Shown piece after piece: positions 48,368-60,189 of a stretch of 64,000 nucleotides of DNA. The stretch comes from Entonaema liquescens (taxonomy: Eukaryota > Ascomycota > Sordariomycetes > Xylariales > Xylariaceae). The stretch covers positions 1,426,001-1,490,000 of the forward strand of contig CADCSX010000001.1 in the NCBI GenBank assembly GCA_902805475.1, in the 5' to 3' direction. A program made the translations under genes and the position numbers. Under the pieces are notes generated by a model. The model worked only from the letters and a program-made list of their open reading frames with translations. It made no database searches and was not told the DNA's origin. The first letter of the stretch is position 1; every line of letters starts with the position of its first letter.

Positions 48368-50668
48368 TTTAATGAAATAGTAGTAAGAGGAGTCGAGAGA
48401 AACAGCGCGCGAGTTCAAGTGTATCCCCTAAATATAGAACGCAATTGGCGACGAAGCGAAGCTGATAGGTCGCCAAGCGCCTGAGCGCAACGGCAAAGAG
48501 TAAAGTTTATAAATTTCGTAAAGCGGACATATACGTATCTACACAGATGGTGAGACTTTTGGTGTAGTTGAGGCTCTGAGAGGCTCTAGGATATAAAATA
48601 GTGCTGAGATAGATGTAAGTCTCAACTGTAGACAGTAGGAAAATGGAAAATGTGAGAAATCGTCAGTTCGTCGCGACGAGACCTAACATACGCGGGGCAA
48701 AAGAAATTGACAGTTGGGAATGTCATCTGATGTCCGAGAAGGGAGTCAATTAGACGCGGCTCATGAATATAAGAGAGATATATCGATTACGCGATGAACA
48801 ACGCTGCGCTTGACCCCAGACGTAAGTTGCCTTGTTGAGCAAGACTTACGAGATCAGCTTCTCACCGCGACAAAGCGAAGACCACCACCAATACAAGTCC
48901 CTCCACTCCGATAACGAGGAAATAATTGTTGCGAATTCATCAAGGAAGTCCTGTATTTGTGATAGAACTGTGAATTAAGCTTCATATAACCAGCGGAGGG
49001 GGTATTGATGTTCGATATGCCCGACATAGAATATCAATGGACGATGGGCTGAAAATGAAGGTTTCACGGGTGAGATTGAAATGTCTAAAAGGAAAAAGGT
49101 ACAAATGCATCGCGGCCATTAGGTACCTAGGTAAGGTACCACCTCCAAAGCGGCTGCGGTTAAACTTCGGTCCGCTCTATAGTGGCAGACATGCTAGACC
49201 TGCTGAAAGTAGCAGCTGTGATTTAACTTTTGCTTCATGACTTAAAATCATCGGTTGGATTACGCATATAAACCACTACAAGAACGAAAAGAGATAGGTC
49301 GATCGTCACTATTTAGAATGGACGTAATAAAATTAAGATAAAAAGATAAAAGGAGAGTTCTATTGTAAAACATGACACAATACACCACGAGACCGGTGTT
49401 ATGCTGTAGTCAGGTTCTAGACCATATATCAAACACGATGAAGTAGTAGATCTAGATATTGAGAGTAAAACGTCTAATGACGAGTCTACCAAAAGGTAGG
49501 TATAGGAATAAATAAGAAATGAAAGATGCGAGCCAAGAATATATGGCCCAAGCTGTTCAGAAACCAATTTTGCGTACTCCGTCCATTCTTGACACGTCGG
49601 TTTATCTCAAGGTAAACTACCAAACATTGATTTTGACGAAGACCCCAACGGAAAATGTTGAATAGCAATCAGTGATCGAACGTCGAACTGGAGAGATATC
49701 AGTTCTCTGGATATCTGAAGACGCGAAAACCACAGAGAAGCCCCAAGTCAAAAAGAAGAAAAAGGAATATTTTCTGGGTGTTCTACTATGAACTCCCAAA
49801 GTCAAACCGGATAGAGTAGAGACATCAAATAAGAAGTAGCTCGCGAAACTCGGCTACTCCTTCTATAGGGAAAAAAACGCTGCGGGACGCAGATGTCATC
49901 GAAAACTAGAAAATGAAGTTTGAAGAAAAGGAAGGGAAGTTTTAAAAAATGCAGAAAATCTAATCGGACGATTAAAATCAAGCACGGGTACCGATATTAT
50001 ATATATTGCATATAAGAGATGAGGAATTGTACGTATACATAATAGTGGTATATCAGGCTTAAGACGCACATGACAGCTACGGTATAAACTCCTAGCCCAA
50101 CAAGCCTAACCCTGGCACAAGCGCGGCTCTTTTTGCCATGGGTGGCGTAAGAGAGGCGATAAGCGATAAACGATAAACGATAAACGATGGCTTACCAACC
50201 AATTCGACATCGCATCCAGAAGACTAATACAATACCGTAGTAGCTGCTATCCCACATAGACGCCGATCCCACACATCAGCTTTTCAACACCAAAGGGAAG
50301 GGTATGATATGTCTTCATTCCTTCCAGAGGGGTTAAAAAAGTTCACTTTTCACCACGCACGCTAAAGCTCGAAATCTTCTCTTTCTTTTTTTTCTTGCGC
50401 GCCGTTCAACACCTATTGCTCCCTTCAACGCCGACTCTACGACGAACCATCCTCTCTCCCCCCCTCTCTCTCTCTTCTCCCCATGCGAGGCGCCGAATAC
50501 CCTGCCTCCTCCGAACATGTTTGCGGTTTCTTCTAGCTCCCCACACGACTTTGCCTTTCCCCGGAGCAGAAGGAAGCCCGCCCCGCGCCCGCGCAATCGC
50601 CCACAGACCGCTTCTTGAACCGTCCTCTTTTCGAGCTTTGCCTTTTCTTCGTGCTCTAGCCGCCCAAC
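48368..50668. other. Divergent intergenic spacer, 2.3 kb
   Basis: Between the zinc-knuckle gene and Ppg1. Contains GATAAAC repeats (listed), AGGTACCTAGGTAAGGTACC at 49121-49140 and a CT-rich tract at 50450-50485 just upstream of Ppg1, probably its 5' UTR/promoter. No gene supported. Confidence 0.55.
50164..50188. repeat. Short tandem repeat, GATAAAC unit
   Basis: Three to four copies of GATAAAC in the Ppg1 upstream region. Confidence 0.75.
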
Positions 50669-51769
50669 ATGCCTGGGCTTCCAGGTTGGTTCCCCACACC
50701 CGACATTATTACATATATCTAGGATTATAAGTCTGACTCGCGCTCGTCTAGCTTCGGTCGATCTGGATGAATGCATATCCCGTTTGTATAAGAAAGAACT
50801 CTTGGCCGAGTCCGTCATCGAGGCGATATGTGCCAAGACGAAGGAACTGCTCATGCGAGAGAGCAACGTCGTCCACGTCAGGGCCCCGGTGACCGTCGTA
50901 GGCGATATCCACGGCCAGTTTTACGACCTGATCGAGATATTTAAGATTGGCGGTTGGTGTCCGGACACGAATTACCTATTTCTCGGTAAGCACGCGAGCA
51001 AGAGAAAGAGAATCGCATTTAAAAGTTGGTGGGCTAACTCGCGGGTGTTGTTATAGGCGATTATGTAGACCGCGGCATGTTCAGCGTCGAGACTATTTCT
51101 CTACTCGTCTGCCTCAAGTTACGATACCCTAACCGCGTGCATCTGATCCGGGGCAACCACGAGTCGCGCGGCGTAACGCAGTCCTACGGCTTCTATACCG
51201 AGTGTTCGCGCAAGTACGGAAACGCTAATGTCTGGCACTACTTCACGGACATGTTCGACTTCCTGACCCTCTCCGTCGTGATCAACGACCAGATCTTCTG
51301 CGTTCACGGCGGTCTCTCCCCCTCGATTCACTCTATAGACCAGATCAAGATCATCGACCGCTTCCGCGAGATACCACACGAGGGCCCCATGGCCGATCTC
51401 GTATGGTCCGACCCCGACCCCGAGAGAGACGAGTTCTCGCTGTCCCCCCGCGGCGCGGGCTACCAGTTCGGCGCACGGGTGGTCAAGAAGTTCCTGGCGG
51501 TGAACGGGATGAATCATATATTACGTGCCCACCAGCTCTGCCAGGAGGGCTTCCAGGTCCTCTACGACGATCAGCTGAGCACGGTGTGGAGCGCGCCCAA
51601 CTACTGCTACCGGTGCGGTAATATGGCTAGTGTACTGGAAGTCAGTGATTCTGGGGAGCGCTTCTTCAACGTGTTTGCGGCGGCGCCCGAAAACGACCAG
51701 CACAAGGAGATCCAACAGGGAGGAGAGAAGACGGCCGATGGGAACGCGCTGCCGGATTATTTCCTATAA
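50669..51769 (+). CDS. ppg-1: PP2A-like Ser/Thr phosphatase catalytic subunit Ppg1 (STRIPAK)
   Basis: Three exons, 50669-50684 (16 nt), 50752-50985 and 51057-51769, giving 320 aa. Metal-binding motifs are intact: GDIHG, GDYVDRG and GNHE, with the catalytic HGG and RGAGYQFG further on, and a C-terminal DYFL like that methylated in PP2A. The stretch LLMRESNVVHVRAPVTVVGD and IDQIKIIDRFREIPHEGPMADLVWSDP identify the Ppg1 subfamily rather than Sit4/PP6 or PP4. In filamentous fungi Ppg1 is the phosphatase of the STRIPAK complex, needed for cell fusion and development. The first exon encodes only MPGLP plus one base and uses a GTTGGT donor, weaker than consensus; no other in-frame ATG is available upstream of exon 2. 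Confidence 0.93.
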
Positions 51770-52234
51770 TATATCGGTCGAACCCGGATTTGTATAAGCA
51801 GGCTTATAAAGGACACCCGTTAGGTAGGGAATACCCATAAAGATACCTCGATATATGGTGCTTAGGAAGAAGAATAAGAAATACCCCCTTTTCAACCGTC
51901 GTGTTCATCTACATAGATTCCTCACCGTGAAAGGCTTGAAAAGAAAAAGAAGAATCATTTTGTTGGATTTTGCATTGAAAAAAAGAATTGCAAGTTGTGG
52001 CATAATTGTTTAGTAGAGCTATGGAAATGCCCATGAGATGAAACTATCTACACTCAACTATCCATCCCCTATAAGCACAACGTACTATTCGCCAGCTAGC
52101 CGAGCCGTCTAGGTCGAAAAGTACGAATTCCCTTTGAGAAATTTTTGGACGTTTTTGTCTTCCTTCTATTGTCGTGGTCGTCATCATTCAGTCAGATAAC
52201 ACGTTTTTCTCCGTGAAGTAGACATTTATAATAT
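51770..52234. other. Intergenic spacer between convergent genes
   Basis: 3' regions of Ppg1 (plus) and RhoGDI (minus). No gene supported. Confidence 0.55.
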
Positions 52235-54052
52235 CTACCAGTCCTTGCTGATATCGAAACTCCACTCGAACTGCAGATGAGTCTTCTTGTCATCGTCGAC
52301 AAAGCTAGAAGTAGCGTTGTAGTGACCTCGGGCAAGCATGCCGGTGGGAGCTTCTTCCTCTTGGACTATCGAAGGGTTAGATTAATTGGATAACTGTTTT
52401 TTGGAACTGAGAATACTTACAGCGCTTGCTGTACAGAGGCTGCTTGTCCGTATTCGGAGCATAGCTTCCCTATGATGCGTTAGTAAATGAATAGAAAAAA
52501 ATCCGAAAAATAGTTCTCAGGGTAGACTTACCAACATCTCGGAATCCTTGCTGACTTTGAGACCCTTGCGCTTGACAACCTGGACGTACTGAAGACCGCT
52601 GAGAATTTCGTGCTGGACCTTGAAGGTGGCGACCATGGTGAACTTGCTGCCTTCCTTAATCTTGAAGGGGCGATCCTTAAGAGTGGTCTCGCTACCGGGA
52701 GCAGAGAGATCGATAGTAACAGGAGCACGGCCGGGCGACTCCATTGACAGAGAATGAATAATGCAAACTCGAGGATCATTGGGGTCAGATAGATCCTTTC
52801 CGCCGCCTAAACCGAGGGACTGCTTGTAGCGCTGGAGAGATTCATCGTTGGCATCTGTATCAAGGTTATTTATGTTAGAATTGTTATTTTTAGCAATGTA
52901 TAGTGGTTTGTTCTGTTGGTATATTTGTGAAGTCGCAGTAGGAGTTGGTGAGAGGAGGGAGGATGTGGTTGAAGAATTTACGAGTGTAGCCTCGTCAAGC
53001 ATCATGCTCGGCAATCCTCTGCATGTCAGTGCAGGATCAAGGCCACTCCCGGATGAAGATGTGGAAGGATATCTTGTGAACTTTAATGTTCGCTTCTCCT
53101 TGAACCAGTTCAACAAATCCATTCGTAGGCGAGTTTTTTATTGGATCGTGATGCACTTGCACTGTCACTGGACTTGGGTGTGCTGACTTGGTGCTGGTCA
53201 TTCAGGAACTCCTTGAGGGATTGTTTGGTATGGATGTTATCATACTCAGGAATTGTGGAAGTTGTAGGAAGAGGTGGAAATGGCTCCGCAAAATGGGTAT
53301 TCAGGTCTTCCTCTGAAAGTCGATGGAAACTAGGCGAATACGGCGTATCATGAGTTTGTTGCATGAGCGGCATCGAGACCATGCGTCGAACGAATCCAAC
53401 GCGTTGAGGTGCGCCATTCCCAAGTTGTCGTCTACGCATCGTGCGTGGTTCCATGTTGAACGCCATTGTGTTGAAGCATCGGATAATGTGAGATTCTGGT
53501 GTTTCCTGGTGTTTCCTGGTGTTGCCTGGTGTTGCCTGGTGTTTTGCCGAAAAGGGGACCTTTGATATGTAAAAGTTGTTGGAAAAAGTCCCTTCTGTAT
53601 GATGGTGCAGGTGTTGAAAAAATCCCATAATCATTGTTTGCAATTGGGAATTTCTTAACAGTCAGGTGTTAATCGGACCTGACGCACCAAGGCTCCATCT
53701 TTGGATGGCAAACACCTTTTGACACCATAGTTATTTTCGCGTTTTTTTGCAGGCACGCGTCTAAAGTCGGTGTCGTGAATTTCGTCCCATCTCCATTACC
53801 CCTTTTCAACCCAACCTTCACCAAGCTCGATATCATCCCAACTTTTTTATACTTATAAAATATAGACTTCTCCAGAGTGACGTGAAGGGAATAATATACG
53901 GGGATTATGAAGGTAAAGTAAGACAAAGTAAAGGAGAAATGTTGTTAAAACATACCCATATTCTGATATTCGGCCAAGCTCTGCTTAGGCTGAGAGAGCT
54001 TGTAACCCTGAGTCTCCTCGGGCAGGTGATCATTTTCGTCTTGGGAGGCCAT
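52235..54052 (-). CDS. RDI1: Rho GDP-dissociation inhibitor (RhoGDI), with a 1.1 kb first intron
   Basis: Exons 54052-53956, 52854-52532, 52469-52421 and 52365-52235, giving 199 aa, the standard RhoGDI length. It extracts Rho/Cdc42/Rac from membranes and keeps them GDP-bound in the cytosol. The N-terminal regulatory arm (MASQDENDHLPEETQGYKLS) is in exon 1. The immunoglobulin-like prenyl-binding domain (ESPGRAPVTIDLS, FKIKEGSKFTMVATFKVQHEILSGLQYVQVVKRKG, ...RGHYNATSSFVDDD, LQFEWSFDISKDW) is in the rest. Intron 1 is 1,101 nt, ten times the other introns here, and contains an open coding-like region discussed separately. Its 3' end has a good TTCTAAC branch site and ATACAG acceptor. Confidence 0.93.
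52855..53955 (-). other. Oversized RhoGDI intron containing a coding-like ORF
   Basis: From ATG 53466 an open frame reads 112 codons to about 53135 (MAFNMEPRTMRRRQL..., SEEDLNTHFAEPFPPLP, LKEFLND). After a -1 shift at T6 53134-53139 it continues as MDLLNWFKEKR... and Ser/Thr-rich sequence straight through the intron acceptor into RhoGDI exon 2 in the correct frame. It may be a nested gene, an alternative promoter giving an N-terminally extended RhoGDI, or a chance open region. Confidence 0.4.
53496..53544. repeat. Tandem repeat, CCTGGTGTT(T/G)-like 10-bp unit
   Basis: About five copies of a 10-bp unit inside the RhoGDI intron, within the open frame upstream of the ATG at 53466. Confidence 0.8.
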
Positions 54053-56269
54053 TTTGACGATGCTCTACTATGAAAAAAAGAGTAAGGCAAGTTACTAAAT
54101 GGAAGAGTGAATATATTTTTTTTTCCAATCTGGTTTTTGGAAAGATTGTAAATAACAATAACGGATGATGTCGGCGTGTGATAAAATATTGGTTAAGAGG
54201 GGTAGACTGGCGGTGATGAGCTTTGTACCTGAGAGGGGTGTAACTAAGCTATCGGGCTACGCTATGTAAGTTACTTAAGGTATATGTACCTAAGTGGGAT
54301 TTCCTATTGTCGATCTGATATAAAGAAGGTGGGATGGACACGATGTTACAGAATTTGGGGCTTCTGGCCAATTTTGTGGCTCTTAGAAGCTGCATGTGCA
54401 GCTCAAGCGCGGCGGGGCTAAAAAATAGCTGCACCAGTGGCTTTTGAGGCACCTGAGGTTTCTTGTCTTGTCCTTCTCCTGAGGCCAGACCTAGCCCTTC
54501 ATTCTTCCTTCCTAACCATTTTTTAAAAAGATGTTATCGCAATCAAAGCCGCGCTTTGCCTGGCACACGCATGCACATACGTGCGTTAGTGATGTTAGTG
54601 ATGTTAGTGATACACCCATATCGCCCATACATGATGCTGCCCGATACCACGACTTGGAGTTAGGGTTATAACATCGTGGGCCAAACTTGGCTATGTCAGC
54701 CTGTAAGATAATGGTACCATCGTGATTCTTTCTCCATCCAGCATCTTCGATACGCTCACACAATTGTATGCATGCCTGCGTGGCACACATGGTAATGGAT
54801 CCTACTAAATATAAACTATACGGTGGTTTATTGTAGAAGTGAAGACCTTTTGTAAGACTTTAGTTACATGAATTATTTCACATAAGCGTAATGAATCACT
54901 AAACTAAGAGCTACATGTATGTAACCTAGTGGGGTAAATGGTACTTGCGATAGGTATCTTAGGCAAAGGAAGAACTAACGGAATCTTTAACGTCTATATA
55001 AGATCAACTATTTCCAATTCGATCTTACGGCTCAGTACCTATCTACCTATGAATCTAGGTAGTAGAGAGAGGTAAGAAAACAATTGGAACTTTATAAGTC
55101 TAGTTAATTGATTTAGGTAGTATTGTATATAACAAATGAGTATCAGTTTTACCGTCTCTGTTCATTAAAGGGGTAACTTAAACTCTCTTCTCTGTATTCT
55201 CTGTAGTCCAATGCACTTAAGTAGCTCGATAGATAGATACGTGACCAGCTTGGATTTGATATAAATTGACGAACTAGAGAACATCCTTATTTCGTATATT
55301 TTGGTCCTCGAATTCTCTTATGCTAATGCAATATAATACGCAATACATATACTACCACGTATCGTACAAACAGATAAGGGGATAATTGGCTCGAATATTA
55401 ATCCGTAGAGCAAACACAGTATTAACAAATACAGTATACTAGTAACGCACGGTAGAAAAGCAATTTCCTCTTCGGTGATACAGTGGGTGCATCCGTATGT
55501 ACCCCGTACTTGTCTTCCAGAAGAAGTGTTGGTCCGTGCCTTATTCGTACTAAGGAGGAGTTAATAGACCCTGTCGAAATAGACATTTCCTATTGGATTA
55601 TACTTTATAGAACTGGGTCCACTAAGCCCATCGTGGTAATTCATCAATTCCTATTTCGCGACTGCTAGGCTGTCTTGGACAAATCACCGTTGCTGACAGT
55701 AATTCTACTTGCAGCGCGCAGTCAAACGAAGCCCCCCCGGGCTTTCTCCCCTTCTCTTCCTCTGACCTTGTCCTTTTCCTAACAACCCGCCTTAGATTCG
55801 AGAGAAGGAACCTTTTTTTTGTGCCGGGTGTTACAGCTACCATCAATCTGTCCCCTTAAATGTTTTCTGTGGCCAAAAAATCATAAACCTGTTATTTCAA
55901 TTTTCAGCTAGGATTTCAAATCTTGGTGTAGCCTTTTTCTTTTATTTTATAATAGTCTCTTCTATTCCTGACGCAAGTCTGCATAACGTGAGTGAGATCC
56001 ATCCTGGCGACCCGCCTATTCGACAGCCCTAAGTTCGCGCTTCTATGGCGACGACCCGCGACATCATATCGCATCGCATCGCATCGCCTCTCTGCGCGAC
56101 TCGATAACGAGACCAACTGCTAACCCGGCAATCAGCATCAGCTTTCATACCTTAGGTACCTTTTAATTATACTCTCACTTGAATCTGGTAGCCTGTCACG
56201 GCTTTCAATCGACGCGAGGCTCTATCGCATACGCTAATTTCGGTCGCGTCTCGAACAAATCCACCAAAA
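54053..56269. other. Divergent intergenic spacer, 2.2 kb
   Basis: Between RhoGDI and Bqt4. It contains a GTTAGTGAT triplet repeat at 54585-54611, TACCTA/TAGGTA words (54268-54298, 55025-55075, 56151-56161) and a GCATC repeat near 56070-56086. No gene convincing enough to report. Confidence 0.55.
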
Positions 56270-57647
56270 ATGGCCACTCCAAGACGTCTTCCTAACAAAC
56301 ATAATCCTCTCATGACTGAGGATATCCCTCCTTGTAATAAATTATCGCGTCCAGTGTTCCTCAAGTCATATCACTTACTCGTTCTATAGATCATGAGCTC
56401 GTTTCGCGCCGACGCTTGGGTCAGACCCAATTGACCGCGAAGATGGTTGCAGCAGGTACCGCAGGAGATGTTGACCCTACCAGTCTTGGGGTCTTTGATT
56501 ATGCGCATCTGCGGGCTCCTTTACCCAAGGGTATCGTCTCTGGCATCTTCAAGTCTTCTCCGAATTCCTACTTCTTGATGCGCCGCAGCCAGGACGGATA
56601 TGTCTCTGCTACTGGTATGTTCAAGGCGACTTTCCCCTACGCCGAGGCCGTAGAAGAGGAGATGGAGCGCAAGTACATCAAGTCGCTATCTACAACGAGT
56701 CACGAGGAGACTGCTGGGAATGTTTGGATCCCTCCTGAGCAAGCTTTGGCTCTCGCTGAGGAGTACCGAATCACACCTTGGATCTGTGCGCTCCTAGATC
56801 CGGCCGATATCGCTATCACGAATCCGCCAGACAGTCCCCCTAAGAAGATCGCCGCACCGCCGAAATTCGAAGCCCCTCTGCCAACACAGCCCGTTCTTGC
56901 ACCGCCAACCCCATCATCGCTCCCCCGCAGCACACGAGGTCGTCGCTCGGCTAGCCCTTCGAAGAAACGAGCTATCGCATCTCCGCGAAAGCGAGCTACG
57001 AAAGCCTCGGCTCCTCGTCTGTCTCCCGAGATTCCATCCCTCAAAGAAGAAGCCGAGCCGGTTACGAACGGCTTGAAGTCGGACGAGGACACAGCGTCTA
57101 CCGCTGCCACCGAGGAGGTATCTATTAAGACCATCGAAAAGGAACCTAATGTCGTCTTCGCACCGGCTGAAGAGGACCCCAAGGTGCAAATCAGGGTTGG
57201 CCAGGAAGTTGAGTTCCATGGCGATGTTGAAACAACGCAAACTGCCGTCGAAGTAGAAATTCCCCTCAGCGGAGAGCCCAATGCTGAAGAGGCTGCTCGA
57301 ATGATTGAGGAGGCGAAAGAGATGGTAAGGATCGCCGCTGCTGAAACTGCCGCGTCGTCTGAGTCAAACAACAATAAGAGCAAGCGAAAGGCAGACGAGA
57401 TCGCTGTCGACGATGACGAGGAGGAGCAAGAAGATGATGCAGCCGAAGTCTCGGAGGAACCGAGGTCTAAGAAGGTAAAGACAGAGGTGCAATTGAGAAA
57501 GGAGCGTGTCAGGAACCGGGCGCTGGTCGGTCTTAGCGCGACCCTTGCAGTTGGGTAAGTTCCTGGACTACCATGAGATCTTAACCATATCGTGAACTAA
57601 CCGTATTTTCCAGTGCCTTAATCCCTTACGTCATGGGCGTATTCTAG
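56270..57647 (+). CDS. Bqt4-type inner-nuclear-membrane protein with KilA-N/APSES-like domain
   Basis: Three exons, 56270-56333, 56390-57554 and 57614-57647, giving 420 aa. The N-terminal domain (about residues 35-150: HELVSRRRLGQTQLTAKMV..., PNSYFLMRRSQDGYVSATGMFKATFPYA, VWIPPEQALALAEEY) is the APSES/KilA-N-like fold of Bqt4. In fission yeast Bqt4 tethers telomeres to the nuclear envelope; here it may serve that role. A long disordered Pro/Ala/Glu-rich linker with basic patches (RGRRSASPSKKR, KRKADE) precedes a single C-terminal transmembrane segment (NRALVGLSATLAVGALIPYVMGVF, split by the last intron). The stop follows the membrane segment, so the tail is anchored. APSES transcription factors lack this membrane anchor. 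Confidence 0.88.
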
Positions 57648-58890
57648 CTTCGTACTACCTCATATTCATCCCAGATGTCCTATGGTTGTTTAGTCTTTTA
57701 GTGTCTCCTCGTATCATCCGCGCAATCCCGACTCATCGGGGTTGTTCTACTGGGCTTCGTTGGTAAAGAAGCCCAGTTACTCGTTTGTTATTTTGCACAT
57801 ACCCCCCTGGACAGTTGATCAGAAGCAACTGCTCGGATTCTGAATTTTGCGAAGCTATATGAAATGGCTTATGTATACATCACATCCCTTTTTAGCGGTC
57901 CCTCTTAGGAAAGGAGGGATTGCTCTGCTCCTACACAGGTCCCGAGAAGTTCATAATGAAAAAGAGAAAAATTCACTCGTTCACTCGTGTTGTGTGACAT
58001 TTTTATTGAAGTCGGCGGCTTGTCAAGGTATAATGATTTTTAAATAGTTTGGAATAGAATTCCCCATAGAACTATGGAAATAGCCAGGGGCGTCCTTTTA
58101 AGTGCCCAGCTCAACAAAGAGATCTATTAGCGATGAGCATATTCCTCTCTAATGGTTATTTTGGTTAGTCTGTACCTAGTCTTTATGATAAGGAAACACA
58201 TTAGCCTCGTCACGATATACATCTACATGTACTCGAGGTCACAAAGAGAAATGTCATAGATTTAGGTATATTGCTCAAGCGTATTTTGAGTAAACTGATG
58301 CTAGTACGAAATCAGGTATCAAATAGGTAGTTCAACGAAGTAGCTATGCGACTTAGATGACCCGAGTTGCACCTGAATGGGCAACGGGGATCCACCGTGT
58401 CTAGCCTGGTGGCCCAAGCGTTTCATACCTTAAATGAGAATTAAAATTTTTTATCTTTGTAATTTTATTTCCATTTTCGTTTTTTTTTTTTCCAATTTCA
58501 ATCGCCAACCCCAGCAGAGGCGTAGCATCCAGATGTTGAATGCCCTTGCAGTCGCATTGGAGACATCTGAAGACGGATGTTTGTAGAGCTGGTGCAATGG
58601 CTTGAATAATAATAATATTCTTGCCGATGTGCGCGATGTAGAACTATTTAGGTGAGTGAGGTCACTTGACCTCTGGGCGGCACGGCCTAAGCTCTGGTGC
58701 TGGCCGGCAATGGTCGGGTCTTCGGTACCCCGCGGATATTGATGGCACTGGCATTGGGGGAGAGTTGGAGAACCGTCTCCAATTTGACATCTTCTCTGCC
58801 GTGCTTCTTTCAATGTTATGTTTGACGTTGTACGCTGGTTACTTTCATCCGGTTGTTATAATTACTCCCCTAAAACGCTTACGTTTCATT
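57648..58890. other. Intergenic spacer, 1.2 kb
   Basis: Between Bqt4 and the dehydrogenase, both plus. A poly-T run lies at about 58481-58490. No gene supported. Confidence 0.5.
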
Positions 58891-60189
58891 ATGAGGGCTC
58901 ATACCGTTGCGCGGAATATCTTCCGAGTCCAAAGGCGAGCCTTCTCTGCGTCGCCAAGAAGACTCGACACCTATGGCTTCATCGGCCTGGGCCAAATGGT
59001 ACGTCTTTAAGCTTTATACTTTGGATTATTGACTTGCCTTGTGGTAAACAATCAACTAATAGATATGATTTTAGGGATCCCAGATGGCCAAGAATCTACA
59101 GGCAAAACTCCCGCCGAGTGATTCTCTCAAGTTGTTCGATATCAACCGCGAAGCGGTGAAACGCTTAGCGGAGGAGATGCGGACATCTTCGGTTGGTGGT
59201 GCAACCGTTGTTGAAGTCGCACAGGATGTGAATGATGCTGTAGAAAAGTCGGTATGTTTTACTAATTCCTAGCTTGTCTTGATTTTGCTTTTGCTTCTTT
59301 TGTTCAAATGATGAGTATGTTCTATCTATGATCTAAGTTGGGGCCGGCTTGCCGGTTCTTTTATGATTATTCCTTTTTTTATAGCCAATCCTCTGAAGAA
59401 CTTATTTAAGATGCAATTTTATTATTAAATGCATTTTCGATGCTTCAATGCTAACTGAAGCCCGAATAGGATATAGTAATTACGGTATTGCCCGAACCGT
59501 CTCATGTAAAGGGCGTGTATCGCGAGATATTATCTCGAAACTTACCTAAGAAAGACAGAGTATATATCGATTGCTCAACCATTGACCCTTCGTCATCTCG
59601 AGAGGTTGCAGGCTGGGTTTCTGATGCAAATCAAGGCCAATTTGTTGATGCTCCTATGTCAGGCGGCGTAGTAGGCGCTGCCGCAGGTACTTTGACTTTT
59701 ATGTTGGGTGCTCCCGACGCTTTGGTACCAAAGCTAGAACCTATCTTGCTACGAATGGGAAAGCGAGTGTTGCACTGTGGTGCACAAGGCAATGGGCTCA
59801 GTGCAAAGTTAGCGAATAACTACTTGCTCGCCATTAATAACATCGCGACGGCCGAAGCAATGAACCTGGGCATCAGATGGGGGCTTGATCCTAAGACGTT
59901 AGCCAATGTCATCAATGTTAGCACTGGTAAATGCTGGCCAAGCGAAATCAATAATCCGGTAAAAGGAGTTGTCGAAAACGCGCCGGCTAGCCGTGACTAT
60001 TCTGGTGGATTTGGTATCAGTCTGATGAAGAAGGATCTCGGGCTTGCTATCGTAGCTGCGAATGAAGCCAAAGCGAAATTAGAACTTGGCGATCGCGCAA
60101 AGCAGGTATACGAAGAGGCGGAGAAACTAGAAACGTGTAAAGGCAGAGACTTTTCTGTCATATATAGATTCCTAGGCGGTAAAGAATAA
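58891..60189 (+). CDS. 3-hydroxyisobutyrate dehydrogenase, mitochondrial
   Basis: Three exons, 58891-58998, 59075-59251 and 59470-60189, giving 334 aa. It oxidises 3-hydroxyisobutyrate to methylmalonate semialdehyde with NAD in valine breakdown. The N-terminal 25 residues (ARNIFRVQRRAFSASPRRL) are a typical mitochondrial presequence. Then come the Rossmann motif GFIGLGQMGSQMA (split by intron 1), the substrate-binding motif DAPMSGGVVGAAAGTLTFM, and GNGLSAKLANNYLL with the probable catalytic Lys. The later C-terminal helical domain ends in KGRDFSVIYRFL. Intron 2 is 218 nt, longer than most here. The beta-hydroxyacid dehydrogenase family includes tartronate semialdehyde reductases, but the presequence and C-terminus favour HIBADH. 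Confidence 0.93.

Noticed and set aside
54512..54790. 92-codon minus-strand frame with CATQACIQLCERIEDAGW start
   Set aside because: The first 60 codons look mildly protein-like, but the end is the GTTAGTGAT repeat and no homologue is recognised.
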